From Frateuria edaphi (GTDB lineage: Bacteria; Pseudomonadota; Gammaproteobacteria; Xanthomonadales; Rhodanobacteraceae): DNA of 64,000 bases. The notes below the pieces were generated by a model, which worked only from the letters and a program-made list of their open reading frames with translations, was not told the origin of the DNA and ran no database searches. A program made the position numbers and the translations under genes. The stretch spans positions 3,552,501-3,616,500 of the forward strand of contig NZ_CP088251.1 of NCBI RefSeq assembly GCF_021117405.1, given 5' to 3'. Below, piece by piece: positions 1 to 8,948 of this stretch. Position 1 is the stretch's first letter; each line of letters starts with the position of its first letter.

Positions 1-1238
1 TGCCCGCCTGGGCCAGCGCGATGCGGCCCGATCCGCAGCCCGCCGCCCACACCCTGTTGCCGCTCACGCTGCCGAAGGTTTCGCCGGTGGTCGCGTCCAC
101 CCGCGCGATGGAAGACTGGCATGTGGTGCAGGTACAGCCCGGCCAGACACTGTCGGATATCTTCCAGGACCAGGGCCTGACGCTGGCCGACCTGCAGCGC
201 GTGATGGACGCGGCCGGCGCCGCCAAGGGCGCGTTCCACAACATTCGCCCGCATCAGGAATTCGACTTCCTGCTCAGCGGCGACGGCAGCCTGAAGGGCA
301 TCCGCTTCGACAAGGATGAAGCCAACCGCGCGGTGGTCCGCTTCGACGGCGATCAGGCCACGCTGAACATCCAGCCGCGCGCGATGGAGACTCGCGAACA
401 CGTTTCCCACGGCACCATCACCAGTTCGCTGTACGCCGCCGCGGCCAGGGCGGGCATGAGCCAGGGCATGGTCGGCAAGCTGGCGGACCTGTTCAAGTAC
501 GACATCGACTTCGTGCAGGACCTGCGCGACGGCGACAGCTTCACGGTCATCTACGATGACGTCTACCGCGACGGCAGCTACTTCGCCGAGGGCGATATCG
601 TCGCCGCCGAGTTCGTCAACCAGGGCCATCGCTACACGGCGTACCGCTTCAAGAAGGCCGACGGCCGCTACGGCTGGTTCAGCGAGGACGGCCGCCCGAT
701 CCAGAAGTCGTTTCTGCGCATCCCGGTGGACTTCACGCGCATTTCCTCGCGCTTCAGCGCCGGCCGCATGCACCCGATCCTGGGTCGCATGCGCGCACAC
801 AAGGGCGTGGACTATGCGGCCCCCAGCGGCACGCCGATCCATGCCGCCGGCGATGGCGTAATCAAGTTCAAGGGCTGGATGCGCGGCTACGGCAATTTCG
901 TGGTGATCCAGCACAACACGAACATCAGCACGGCCTACGGCCACATGTCGCGCTTCGCCAAGGAGCGCGTGGGCCAGCACGTCAGCCAGGGCCAGGTGAT
1001 CGGCTACGTGGGCATGACCGGCCTGGCGACCGGCCCCCATCTGCACTACGAATTCCGCGTCAATGGCGTGCAGCGCGATCCGCAGACGGTGACCCTGCCC
1101 AAGCCGCAGCCGCTGCCGGCTGCACAATTGGCCCGCTTCGAGAGCCAGGTCGTGCGCCCGCAGCTGGCGCGCCTGAAGGCAATGGACGCCAACGTCAAGC
1201 TCGCCCAGCTGCACTCGGCCACGCGCAACGACGACTGA
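1..1238 (+). CDS. M23 peptidoglycan DD-endopeptidase, MepM/ShyA-like (5' end cut)
   Basis: The enzyme should cut peptide cross-links in peptidoglycan in the periplasm. The frame is open to the left edge and the first internal Met (position 21) is not preceded by a ribosome site, so the true start and signal peptide lie outside the window. Counting from that Met, residues 32-85 form a LysM/OapA-like region (VQPGQTLSDIF), about 130-185 a second N-terminal domain of the Csd3/ShyA type, and about 240-345 the LytM/M23 domain. The zinc ligands are visible: His260 and Asp264 (HKGVD) and His342 in the HLH motif, with His308 in YGHMS. A short proline-rich and basic tail follows. anmK starts 9 bp downstream, which fits a shared transcript for wall turnover and recycling. 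The family is certain; the physiological substrate is not. Confidence 0.9.
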   Translation, partial: PAWASAMRPDPQPAAHTLLPLTLPKVSPVVASTRAMEDWHVVQVQPGQTLSDIFQDQGLTLADLQRVMDAAGAAKGAFHNIRPHQEFDFLLSGDGSLKGIRFDKDEANRAVVRFDGDQATLNIQPRAMETREHVSHGTITSSLYAAAARAGMSQGMVGKLADLFKYDIDFVQDLRDGDSFTVIYDDVYRDGSYFAEGDIVAAEFVNQGHRYTAYRFKKADGRYGWFSEDGRPIQKSFLRIPVDFTRISSRFSAGRMHPILGRMRAHKGVDYAAPSGTPIHAAGDGVIKFKGWMRGYGNFVVIQHNTNISTAYGHMSRFAKERVGQHVSQGQVIGYVGMTGLATGPHLHYEFRVNGVQRDPQTVTLPKPQPLPAAQLARFESQVVRPQLARLKAMDANVKLAQLHSATRNDD

Positions 1239-1247
1239 CGCCGGCCC

Positions 1248-2378
1248 TTGGCTACCGCGGATGACGCATCGGCCCTCTATCTGGGGCTGATCTCTGGCAC
1301 CAGCGCCGACGGCATCGACGTCGCGCTGGTGTCTTTCGAACAAGGCTTGCCGCGACTGCGCGCGGCCCTCACCCACCCGTGGCCCGCTGCCTTGCGCGAG
1401 CGCGTGCTGGCGTTGGCGCAGGACCTGACCGCTTTCAATCTGGACACCTACGGGCGGCTGGATGTCGCCGTCGGGCGCCACTTCGCCGATGCCGCACAGG
1501 CGCTACTGGAGATCAACGCGATCGCCCGGTCCGCCGTACGCGCGATCGGCTCGCACGGCCAGACGGTGCGCCATCGCCCAGGCGGCGAGGCGCCCTTCAC
1601 GCTGCAGATCGGCGATCCCACGGTCATCGCCGAGAACTGTGGCATCGACGTGGTCGCCGATTTCCGCCGCGCCGATGTCGCGGCCGGCGGCCAGGGCGCG
1701 CCGCTGTTGCCGGCAGTGCACGCCATGTTGCTCGGCCAGCCGGGGGCCACCCGCGTGGTGCTCAACCTGGGCGGCATCGCCAATATCACCGTGCTTGGGC
1801 CTGAAGGGCAGGTGCTCGGCTTCGATACCGGCCCCGCCAATGGCCTGCTGGATGCCTGGTGCCTGGAACAACGCGGCGAGCCGTTCGACCGCGACGGCGC
1901 GTTCGCCGCTGCGGGCAAGGTGGACGCGCCGCTGCTCGAGGCCCTGCTGGCCGATGCCTACTTCGCGCTGCCACCGCCCAAGAGCACCGGCCGCGAGCAT
2001 TTCCACCTCGCCTGGTTGTTGCGCCAGCCGCGCGTGGCGCTGTTGTCGCCGGCCGACGTGCAGGCCACCTTGCTGGAATTGACGGCGCATACGGTGGCCG
2101 ACGCGATCGAGGCCCATGCGCCCGCGGCGACGGACGTACTGGTGTGCGGCGGCGGCGTACACAACTCTCGATTGATGGCGCGACTGGCCGAGTGGTTGGC
2201 GCCTCGACGCGTGGCAAGCACCGCCGAGCACGGCATCGATCCGGACTATCTGGAAGCGGCGGCGTTCGCCTGGCTGGCGCGCCAACGGGTACTCGGGCTG
2301 CCCGGCAACCTGCCGGCGGTTACCGGCGCGCACGGCCAGCGGGTGCTCGGCGCGCTGTACCTGGCTCCGCGGGAATGA
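1248..2378 (+). CDS. anmK: Anhydro-N-acetylmuramic acid kinase
   Basis: AnmK opens the anhydro ring of anhydroMurNAc and phosphorylates it with ATP to MurNAc-6-phosphate, a cytoplasmic step of peptidoglycan recycling. The 376-residue product has the family length and the N-terminal GLISGTSADGIDVAL motif, then GSHGQTVRH and QIGDPTVIAE blocks, the phosphate-binding LNLGGIANIT and FDTGPAN motifs, and a C-terminal CGGGVHN. The start used is TTG at 1248, since no ATG or GTG in frame precedes the conserved motif closely. The gene follows the M23 endopeptidase by 9 bp. ampG, which imports the muropeptides that feed this enzyme, lies 0.4 kb away on the other strand. The family call is firm; the TTG start is less so. 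Confidence 0.92.
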   Translation: MATADDASALYLGLISGTSADGIDVALVSFEQGLPRLRAALTHPWPAALRERVLALAQDLTAFNLDTYGRLDVAVGRHFADAAQALLEINAIARSAVRAIGSHGQTVRHRPGGEAPFTLQIGDPTVIAENCGIDVVADFRRADVAAGGQGAPLLPAVHAMLLGQPGATRVVLNLGGIANITVLGPEGQVLGFDTGPANGLLDAWCLEQRGEPFDRDGAFAAAGKVDAPLLEALLADAYFALPPPKSTGREHFHLAWLLRQPRVALLSPADVQATLLELTAHTVADAIEAHAPAATDVLVCGGGVHNSRLMARLAEWLAPRRVASTAEHGIDPDYLEAAAFAWLARQRVLGLPGNLPAVTGAHGQRVLGALYLAPRE

Positions 2379-2388
2379 TCGCGGCGGT

Positions 2389-2682
2389 TTAGCTCAGCTT
2401 CGCAACGCGGGCGGGCGCCAGCTGCGTCGGTCGAGTCAGCGAAAGCGCCTGGATGGCTTCCTGGAAGGCCGCCTTCTCGGTCAGATCCCAATGCCCACCC
2501 AACACCAGGCTGCCCGGGTCGAGCATGGCCTCGCTGGAGATCTGCCCGGCGGCGCTCAGGCCCAGGCCGTGCCGCAAGGCATGCAGCACGACATCGTTGA
2601 TGGACCAATGGCGGTCCTTCGCGAGCATCTTGATCCGCTCGGCCATCAAGCTGTCGATGTGTCGTATGACGAGGTCCGGCAC
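2389..2682 (-). CDS. Small ribbon-helix-helix-like protein (97 aa)
   Basis: The first 45 residues (MPDLVIRHIDSLMAERIKMLAKDRHWSINDVVLHALRHGL) have the strand-helix-helix pattern of Arc/FitA-type DNA-binding proteins and antitoxins. The remainder (LVLGGHWDLTEKAAFQEAIQAL) resembles no toxin-binding tail that I know. The GTG start at 2682 has a GGAG Shine-Dalgarno sequence 8 bases upstream. No toxin gene is adjacent: convergent anmK ends 10 bp away and ampG ends 127 bp upstream. It may be a solitary regulator or an antitoxin-like relic. Confidence 0.6.
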   Translation of the reverse strand: MPDLVIRHIDSLMAERIKMLAKDRHWSINDVVLHALRHGLGLSAAGQISSEAMLDPGSLVLGGHWDLTEKAAFQEAIQALSLTRPTQLAPARVAKLS

Positions 2683-2809
2683 GTGCGTCGCTCCGTGTCA
2701 CGCATGCCCAGCTGGCAGCGCATGGTGGCACAGACCCGTGGGGTTTGCAGCAGGCCTCTCGGCACGCCCGGCACCCCTACCCGGGCGGCCCCGGTGCCGG
2801 TCGCCGAAG

Positions 2810-4108
2810 CTAGCCTTCGGCCTGTTCGGCGGCGCGGAAGCGGCGCCACAGCAGGACATACAGCAACATCGCCGGGATCAGTGCCACCACCGTGAGCACG
2901 AAGTAACCGCCATAGCCCGCGGCCGTGGCGATGCCGCCGGCGAAAAAGCCCAACAGCTTGCCCGGCAGGTTCACCAGCGAGCTGAGCAGGGCGTACTGGG
3001 TCGCGGTGTGCTGGCGGTTGACCAGCATCGACAGGAACGCCACCGTCGGCGGGCCCAGCATCCCGAGCGTGAGGTTCTCGGCGGAGATCACCAGGGTGAG
3101 CGCCACCAGGTTGCCCGGGTGGCTGATCAGCACGAGGTAGAACAGGTTGCTGCAGCCGCAGAGCACGATCGTCACGCCCAGCGAACGCCACGCACCCCAG
3201 CGCGCTACCGCCGCGCCGCCAAGGAACACGCCGACGATGCCGATCCAGACGCCGTAGATCTTGGTGATCGCTCCGATCTCGGTCTTGGAGAACTGCATGT
3301 CCCGATAAAACGGGCTCATGATGCCGCCGATGGTCGCCTGCTCGGGAACCTTGAACAGCAGGATGAACAGCAGCACCAGGCCCGCCGCCTGCCAGCCATA
3401 GCGCCGGAAGAAATCGGCAAACGGATCGACCACGCTCTCGCGCATGGCCACGCGCCAGCTCTCCGGGCGCGTGCGCAGCACGTCCGGCTCGCGCGCCAGC
3501 AAGGTGGTGGCGATCGGAATCGCCATCGAGGCGGCCATCACGAGGTAGACCACGGACCAGGGCACATGGTCGGCCATGATCAGCGCCACCGCACCGGCCA
3601 GCAGTAACCCGATGCGGTAACCCAACGCGTAGGTCGCCACCAGCGCGCCCTGCACGTGCGATGGCGCGATCTCGATGCGGTAGGCGTCCACCGCGATGTC
3701 CTGCGTCGCGCCGAAGAACGCCACCAGCAGCGTGGCCGCCACGAAAGGCCACAACTGGCTGGGCGTCAGCAGCGCCATGGCCAGCAGCCCGGCGGTGACG
3801 CACAACTGCGCGAACAGCAGCCAGCCGCGGCGCTGGCCCAGCCGCGCGAAGCCGGGGATCCGCCAGTGGTCGAGCAGTGGCGCCCACACAAACTTGAACG
3901 CGTAGGTCAGACCCGCGCTGGCGATCATCGTGATCTCCTCCAGCTTGATCCCGTTTTCCTTCAGCCAGTACGCCAGCGTGCCCGCCACCAGCAGGAACGG
4001 CAGGCCCGACGAGAATCCCAGCAGCGCCATCGTGCCCGCCGCCGGTTGCGCGAAGGCGCGCCAGATCGACGGCTTGGATGGTGCAGCGGCGACCGGCTCA
4101 GTCGGCAT
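2810..4108 (-). CDS. ampG: AmpG-like muropeptide MFS transporter
   Basis: This inner-membrane major facilitator family protein (432 aa from the chosen start) has about 12 hydrophobic segments. Its N-terminal LGFSSGLPFLLVAGTLAYWLKENG block and the following LTYAFKFVWAPLLDH segment are typical of AmpG, which brings GlcNAc-anhydroMurNAc peptides into the cytoplasm. The ATG at 4108 overlaps the 3' end of the exonuclease III gene by 11 bp, so the two are probably co-transcribed and translationally coupled. The open frame runs further upstream but only through exonuclease sequence. With the M23 endopeptidase and AnmK nearby it completes a release-import-kinase recycling set. Family confidence is high; substrate specificity is inferred. 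Confidence 0.88.
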   Translation of the reverse strand: MPTEPVAAAPSKPSIWRAFAQPAAGTMALLGFSSGLPFLLVAGTLAYWLKENGIKLEEITMIASAGLTYAFKFVWAPLLDHWRIPGFARLGQRRGWLLFAQLCVTAGLLAMALLTPSQLWPFVAATLLVAFFGATQDIAVDAYRIEIAPSHVQGALVATYALGYRIGLLLAGAVALIMADHVPWSVVYLVMAASMAIPIATTLLAREPDVLRTRPESWRVAMRESVVDPFADFFRRYGWQAAGLVLLFILLFKVPEQATIGGIMSPFYRDMQFSKTEIGAITKIYGVWIGIVGVFLGGAAVARWGAWRSLGVTIVLCGCSNLFYLVLISHPGNLVALTLVISAENLTLGMLGPPTVAFLSMLVNRQHTATQYALLSSLVNLPGKLLGFFAGGIATAAGYGGYFVLTVVALIPAMLLYVLLWRRFRAAEQAEG

Positions 4109-4868
4109 AGTCGACCGTGTACGGCGCATGGTCGGAGAAGCGCTGTTCGCGGTAGACGGAGCAGGCGCGCATGCGCTCGCGCAGGCCCGGCGTGCAGACC
4201 TGGTAGTCGATGCGCCATCCGACGTTGTTCTCGCGCGCCCGGCCACGGTTGGACCACCAGGTGTATTCGACCGCATCCGGCTTGATCGCCCGGAAGCTGT
4301 CGACCCAGCCGCGGGTATGGAACAGCAGGTCCAGCCAGGCGCGTTCGGCAGGCAGGCAACCGGAATTCTTCTGGTTGGACGTCCAGTTCTTGATGTCGTT
4401 CTTCGTGTGGACGATGTTCCAGTCGCCGCAGATCACGTAGTCGCGGCCGCTGTTGAGCCACTCATCGAAGATGGGTGCCAGGAAATCCATCGCCTTGAAC
4501 TTGAACTGCTGGCGTTCCTCCCCCGAGGAACCCGAAGGCACGTACAGCGAGACCACCGACAGGTTGCCGAAGCGCGCCTCGATGTAGCGTCCTTCGCAAT
4601 CGAACGGCTCCCAGCCGAGCTCGGTGAGCACCGCGTCGGGCTCGCGCCGCGCGTAGATCGCCACGCCGCTGTAGCCCTTCTTGCAGGTCGCGTCGCGATA
4701 GAAGCAATGGTGGCCGTCCGGGCGGAACATCGCATCGGTGAGCTGGCCTTCCTGCGCCTTGGTTTCCTGCAGGCAGACCACGTCGGCCTGCTGCGTGCGT
4801 AGCCAGTCGAACACGCCCTTGCTGGCGGCCGAGCGGATGCCGTTGGCGTTGAGCGTGACGATTCTCAT
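4098..4868 (-). CDS. xthA: Exodeoxyribonuclease III
   Basis: A DNA-repair nuclease with AP-endonuclease and 3'-5' exonuclease activity, cytoplasmic. The 256-residue product begins MRIVTLNANGIRSAASKG, where Asn7 and Asn9 lie in the family's first active-site block, followed by the metal-binding Glu in CLQETK, the GDWNIVH block and a terminal SDHAPYTVDY with the catalytic Asp-His pair. The ATG at 4868 was chosen over an upstream ATG (4931) because the conserved fold begins exactly there. It is transcribed divergently from pyrE and overlaps downstream ampG. Confidence 0.93.
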   Translation of the reverse strand: MRIVTLNANGIRSAASKGVFDWLRTQQADVVCLQETKAQEGQLTDAMFRPDGHHCFYRDATCKKGYSGVAIYARREPDAVLTELGWEPFDCEGRYIEARFGNLSVVSLYVPSGSSGEERQQFKFKAMDFLAPIFDEWLNSGRDYVICGDWNIVHTKNDIKNWTSNQKNSGCLPAERAWLDLLFHTRGWVDSFRAIKPDAVEYTWWSNRGRARENNVGWRIDYQVCTPGLRERMRACSVYREQRFSDHAPYTVDYAD

Positions 4869-4901
4869 GCGGGGCGGACTCTTCGGCTTGGGGAACCCAT
4901 G

Positions 4902-4907
4902 GATAAT
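4902..4907 (+). promoter_or_regulatory. Possible -10 box of pyrE
   Basis: GATAAT, one mismatch from TATAAT, lies 36 bp before the pyrE start in the short divergent xthA-pyrE gap. No convincing -35 hexamer is found 16-18 bp upstream. Weak candidate. Confidence 0.3.
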
Positions 4908-4942
4908 AGCCGTCGATTCCCGAATCTCCATGCCGACAACCC

Positions 4943-5590
4943 ATGCAACCCTACCAACGCGACTTCATCGAACTGGCGCTCGCACGCGACGTGCTGCGCT
5001 TCGGCGACTTCACACTCAAGTCCGGCCGCCAGAGCCCGTACTTCTTCAACCTTGGCCGGATCGATTCCGGCGCCGCGCTGGCGCGGCTGGGCGAGGCCTA
5101 CGCCGCCGCGCTGGTGCGTGCAGGGCTGCCGGTGGACATGCTGTTCGGCCCGGCCTACAAGGGCATCGCCCTGGCCGCCGCCACCGCCATCGCGCTGGCC
5201 ACCAGCCACGGCCGCGACCTGCCCTGGGCGTACAACCGCAAGGAAGCCAAGGACCACGGCGAAGGCGGGCTGCTGGTCGGCGCACCGCTGGCAGGACGCG
5301 TGCTGATCGTCGATGACGTGATGACTGCCGGCACCGCGGTCCGCGAGTCGCTGGCGCTGATCCGTGCGCATGGCGCTACCCCGGCCGGCGTGCTGATCGC
5401 GCTGGACCGGCAGGAGCGTGGCCAGGGCGAGCTTTCCGCCGCGCAGGAAGTGGCTCGCGACCATGGCATCCCGGTGATTGCCATCACCGGCTTGGACGAG
5501 GTGCTCGCGTATGCCGGCGAGCGCCCGGAGCTGGCCGCCGAACACGCGCGCCTGCTCGACTATCGCGGTCGCTACGGCGTGTCCGCATGA
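4943..5590 (+). CDS. pyrE: Orotate phosphoribosyltransferase
   Basis: PyrE joins orotate to PRPP to give orotidine 5'-monophosphate, the fifth step of de novo pyrimidine synthesis. The 215-residue protein has the normal family length. Its PRPP-binding loop is [13 protein letters not shown] at residues 120-132, and the catalytic flexible loop with conserved Lys and His is at about 99-106 ([10 protein letters not shown]). The N-terminal [16 protein letters not shown] block is also characteristic. It stands alone on the plus strand, divergent from xthA. Confidence 0.96.
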   Translation: MQPYQRDFIELALARDVLRFGDFTLKSGRQSPYFFNLGRIDSGAALARLGEAYAAALVRAGLPVDMLFGPAYKGIALAAATAIALATSHGRDLPWAYNRKEAKDHGEGGLLVGAPLAGRVLIVDDVMTAGTAVRESLALIRAHGATPAGVLIALDRQERGQGELSAAQEVARDHGIPVIAITGLDEVLAYAGERPELAAEHARLLDYRGRYGVSA

Positions 5591-5663
5591 CCCAAGTGGC
5601 GAACGACGTCACACGCCCGACCGCGCCCTTCGTCCACGCTTTAGGCGGTTGCCGCACGGTGGC

Positions 5664-5669
5664 TATACT
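5664..5669 (+). promoter_or_regulatory. -10 box upstream of the DUF4124 gene
   Basis: TATACT lies 22 bp before the ATG at 5691. A weak TTTAGG sits at 5640-5645 with an 18-bp spacer. A long purine Shine-Dalgarno run (AGGAGGGGG, 5677-5685) follows, so the gene probably has a short leader and strong initiation. Confidence 0.45.
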
Positions 5670-5690
5670 GCCCGCCAGGAGGGGGTATCC

Positions 5691-6332
5691 ATGCGCAAGC
5701 TCGTTTACGTCGTTGCCATCGCCCTGGCGACGACGGTCCTGACCGCCCACGCCCAGAAGGCCGCCGGCATCCGCTACCACTGGCGCGACGCCAAGGGCCT
5801 GTCGCATTACAGCGACAGTCTCACCGCCGAGGCCATGAAATACGGGTACGACCTGGTCAACGACCAGGGCTACGTGGTGCGCCACGTCGAGCGCCAGCTG
5901 AGCCCCGAGGAACGCGCCGCCGCGGACAAGGTCGCCGCCGAACAGGCCGCCCAGCGCCGCGCGGAGGAAGCGCGCCGCCGCGCCGACCTGCAGATGCTCA
6001 ACGCCTATGGCGACGAGGCCTCGCTCAAGCAGGCGCAGCAGGAGGAACTGGACAGCATCGACCAGCAGATCAACACCACGCGCCTGAACCTGCACAGCCA
6101 GGAAAAGACCCTGGCCGACCTGCTCGGACGCGCCGCGGATATCGAGCGCGCCAAGGAGAAGGTGCCCAAGTTCCTGGTCGACAGCATCGCCGACCAGCGC
6201 AATGTGGTTTCCAGCCAGCGCGGTACGCTGGAGCGGCTGCAGGATCGGCGGGACAAGGCCGAAAAGGATGCCGCACAACAGCTGGAGCATTACCGCGCGT
6301 TGAAGAAGTCGCAGGACGAGCAGCGGCACTAG
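5691..6332 (+). CDS. Periplasmic DUF4124-domain protein with coiled-coil tail
   Basis: A signal peptide (MRKLVYVVAIALATTVLTAHAQ) is followed by a DUF4124 segment (residues about 25-55, IRYHWRDAKGLSHYSDSL), a small domain common in secreted Xanthomonadales proteins. Residues about 70-210 are strongly charged and alanine-rich with heptad character (EERAAADKVAAEQAAQRRAEEARRRADLQ), predicting a long coiled coil. The ATG at 5691 has an unusually strong Shine-Dalgarno sequence. No enzymatic motif is visible and the function is unknown; an envelope structural or scaffolding role is a guess. Confidence 0.8.
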   Translation: MRKLVYVVAIALATTVLTAHAQKAAGIRYHWRDAKGLSHYSDSLTAEAMKYGYDLVNDQGYVVRHVERQLSPEERAAADKVAAEQAAQRRAEEARRRADLQMLNAYGDEASLKQAQQEELDSIDQQINTTRLNLHSQEKTLADLLGRAADIERAKEKVPKFLVDSIADQRNVVSSQRGTLERLQDRRDKAEKDAAQQLEHYRALKKSQDEQRH

Positions 6333-6505
6333 CAGCTGCCGCGCCATGCAGGCCTTTCGCGGGGTGCCCTCCGCGTGCCGCCGGAACGGCAGTTGCAGGC
6401 GGATCGATCGAAAACATCTGCTCGCGAAGCGCCTTTACGAAGCGCATGGTGCCGTCAGGAAATGCCGCCTCCGCGGCGCAGGAGAATCTTCCATGCAGGC
6501 GCGCA

Positions 6506-6540
6506 CTGTGCGCGACCGGTAGTCCCACGGTCGCGCACAG
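6506..6540. repeat. REP-like hairpin, CGCGACC family, copy 1
   Basis: A perfect 13-bp inverted repeat (CTGTGCGCGACCG and CGGTCGCGCACAG) with a 9-nt GTAGTCCCA loop lies in the 262-bp gap between the convergent DUF4124 and phosphohexomutase genes. A related sequence occurs at 15913-15956. There is no T run, so it is not a classical terminator. The rest of the gap shows no gene. Confidence 0.7.
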
Positions 6541-6594
6541 ATGCGCGGAAGCAACGGTTTTCGGCGAGCGGTGGGCGGCCCACCGCTGCCGTCG

Positions 6595-8910
6595 TCAGAA
6601 CGGCAGCTTCAGGCCCGGATCGACCAGGAACAGCTGTTCGCGGAACGCCTGCTGGATGCGCTTGAGCGCCGCCGGGTTATCCGCATCGAAGCGCAACACC
6701 AGCACCGGCGTGGTGTTGGAGGCGCGCACCAGGCCCCAGCCGTCCGGCCAGTCGGCGCGCACGCCGTCGATGGTGGTCAGCGTGGCGTCGCCGAAGGTGG
6801 CCTTGTCCTTGAATTTCTCGATGAAGCGGTAGTGCTCACCCTCTTCGAGCGGAATCTTCAGCTCCGGCGTGGAGACGCCCTTGGGGCAGGTGGCGAAGAC
6901 CTGTTCCGGCGTGCGCCCCTCGATGTCGCCGGCGAGGATCTCCAGCAGCCGCGCGCCGGCGTAGATGCCGTCGTCGAAGCCGAACCAGCGCTCCTTGAAG
7001 AAGAAGTGGCCGCTCATTTCGCCAGCCAGCTCCGCCTGCGTCTCGCGCATCTTGGCCTTGATGAGCGAATGGCCGGTACGCCACATCAGTGGGCTGCCGC
7101 CAGCCTCGAGCACCTGGCCCTTCAGATGACCCGTGCACTTGACGTCGTAGATGATCGTGGCGCCCGGCTGGCGCGACAGCACGTCGCGCGCGAACAGCAT
7201 CAACAGACGGTCGGGGTAGATGATCTCGCCCTCCTTCGTGACCACGCCCAGGCGATCGCCGTCGCCGTCGAAGGCGATACCCAGGTCCGCGCCGGTCTGG
7301 CGCACGGCATGGATGAGGTCGTCCAGGTTGTGCGGATCGGATGGATCCGGATGATGGTTCGGGAAGGTGCCGTCCACCTCGCAGTACAGCGGCACCACTT
7401 CGCAGCCGATGCCCTCGATCACCTGCGGCGCCAGCGCGCCTGGGATGCCGTTGCCGCAGTCGACCACGACCTTCAGGCGCCGCTCGGCCTGCACGTCGGA
7501 AATGATCCGCTCGATGTAATCGGGCACGACGTCGACGTGGCGCAGGCCGCCCTGGCCGCCTGCCTCCAGCGCGCCGCTGGCGATGCGCTGGTAGAGGTCC
7601 TGGATCGCGCCCTCGGACAGGGTCTCGCCGCCGACCACGATCTTGAAGCCGTTGTAGTCCGGCGGATTGTGGCTTCCGGTTACCGCCACGCCGCTGCCGG
7701 TATTGAAGCGGTAGGCCGCGAAGTACACCACCGGCGTGGGCACGGCGCCGATGTCGATCACGTCGATGCCTGCCTCGCGCAGGCCGTCGGACAGCGCGCC
7801 GGCGAGCTCCGGCCCGGACAGGCGGCCGTCGCGGCCGACGACGATTTCCGACAGCCCCTTCTCGCGCATGAGCGTGCCGATCGATTGGCCGAGCAGCCGC
7901 GCCACCCGCGCCGTCAGGGTCTTGCCAACCACCCCGCGCACGTCATACGCGCGGAAGATGCTCGGGTCGACGGCGTCGGCCGGGCTCTCTGCGGGCGGCA
8001 TCGCGCCAGGGCGTACCACCGGCGGCGCGGGCTCATGCTTGGCGGGAACTACATCGGACACCATCATCTCCTTGGGTTGGACTTCCTGGCGCGGGGCCAG
8101 TCGACCCCGCAACCAGAACAGGTAAAGGCCGCCGCCGATGCCCAGCAGCGCCAGCAATGCCGCCAGCGGCCAGGCGCGCGGCAGCAGGATGAAGGCCGCC
8201 GGCAACGCCGCCCTTACGCTGAAAGCGCTGCCCGGTACCGGGGTGGCCTCGTCCTCCGCTTCGGCCGACGAGGCGCCACGCGAAAGAAGGCTGAGCTCGC
8301 CGCGATCGTCACCCTGGCGCAGGTCGATGCGGCCGCCACCGGGCGCAATGGACTCGAAACGGCGTTGCAGTGGCGTGAACGGCAATTCCACCCAGATCCA
8401 GGCCTGGGGGCGCTGCGCCGGGCCCAGCGGTTGGACCAGGCTCAGCCGCCGCACGCCTTTTTCCGACACGGTCTGCATGGGCAGGCTGTCATCGGCCTGC
8501 GCACCCATCAGTTGCGCCGCCTTGGCGTAACCGAACTCGCGATAGTTGGCGTGCAACACCTCGTCCAGGCCTGCGCTGTAGACCTCGACATCCAGCGCTT
8601 GCGGCAGCCGCGCGCGCAATGCCTCGGCCAGCTGCGCGCGGTCGCCCTGCACGATCGCCGGATCGAGCGCCGCGACCGCCTGGGCGACCTGCTTGCGCTC
8701 ACCCGCGATCTCCGACGCCAGCACGCGCACGGCCTCGTCCTGGGCGGCGTGCACGCGCGCCACGTCACCGCTTTCGCTGGCGATCAGCCAGGTCTGCCAG
8801 GCGCAGAACAGGCCCAGCAGCAGCAGCACGGTGCCGCCAGCCAGCGGCAGCAGGCGCCGCCATGCCTCGGCGCTGTCGGCACCCCGTCCCCTTGCGATGT
8901 TTCTCGCCAT
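6595..8910 (-). CDS. algC: Membrane-anchored phosphomannomutase/phosphoglucomutase, long form
   Basis: The C-terminal two thirds (from about residue 315) is an alpha-D-phosphohexomutase, interconverting 1- and 6-phosphates of mannose or glucose for LPS and exopolysaccharide precursors. The phosphoserine loop is TGSHNP (Ser413), the metal loop DGDGDR and the sugar-binding GEMSGH are intact. Unlike the roughly 460-aa AlgC, this 771-aa protein has an N-terminal part with one transmembrane helix at about 20-43, about 190 residues that would face the periplasm, and a second helix at about 236-266. Long forms of this kind are known in Xanthomonadales and pseudomonads, but the role of the N-terminal part is not established. 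dut lies 39 bp upstream on the same strand, so this gene may end a radC-divergent operon coaBC-dut-algC. Confidence 0.9.
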   Translation of the reverse strand: MARNIARGRGADSAEAWRRLLPLAGGTVLLLLGLFCAWQTWLIASESGDVARVHAAQDEAVRVLASEIAGERKQVAQAVAALDPAIVQGDRAQLAEALRARLPQALDVEVYSAGLDEVLHANYREFGYAKAAQLMGAQADDSLPMQTVSEKGVRRLSLVQPLGPAQRPQAWIWVELPFTPLQRRFESIAPGGGRIDLRQGDDRGELSLLSRGASSAEAEDEATPVPGSAFSVRAALPAAFILLPRAWPLAALLALLGIGGGLYLFWLRGRLAPRQEVQPKEMMVSDVVPAKHEPAPPVVRPGAMPPAESPADAVDPSIFRAYDVRGVVGKTLTARVARLLGQSIGTLMREKGLSEIVVGRDGRLSGPELAGALSDGLREAGIDVIDIGAVPTPVVYFAAYRFNTGSGVAVTGSHNPPDYNGFKIVVGGETLSEGAIQDLYQRIASGALEAGGQGGLRHVDVVPDYIERIISDVQAERRLKVVVDCGNGIPGALAPQVIEGIGCEVVPLYCEVDGTFPNHHPDPSDPHNLDDLIHAVRQTGADLGIAFDGDGDRLGVVTKEGEIIYPDRLLMLFARDVLSRQPGATIIYDVKCTGHLKGQVLEAGGSPLMWRTGHSLIKAKMRETQAELAGEMSGHFFFKERWFGFDDGIYAGARLLEILAGDIEGRTPEQVFATCPKGVSTPELKIPLEEGEHYRFIEKFKDKATFGDATLTTIDGVRADWPDGWGLVRASNTTPVLVLRFDADNPAALKRIQQAFREQLFLVDPGLKLPF

Positions 8911-8948
8911 CTCGCCCCCGCCAATCGCAACTCAGTTGATGCCTGGCT

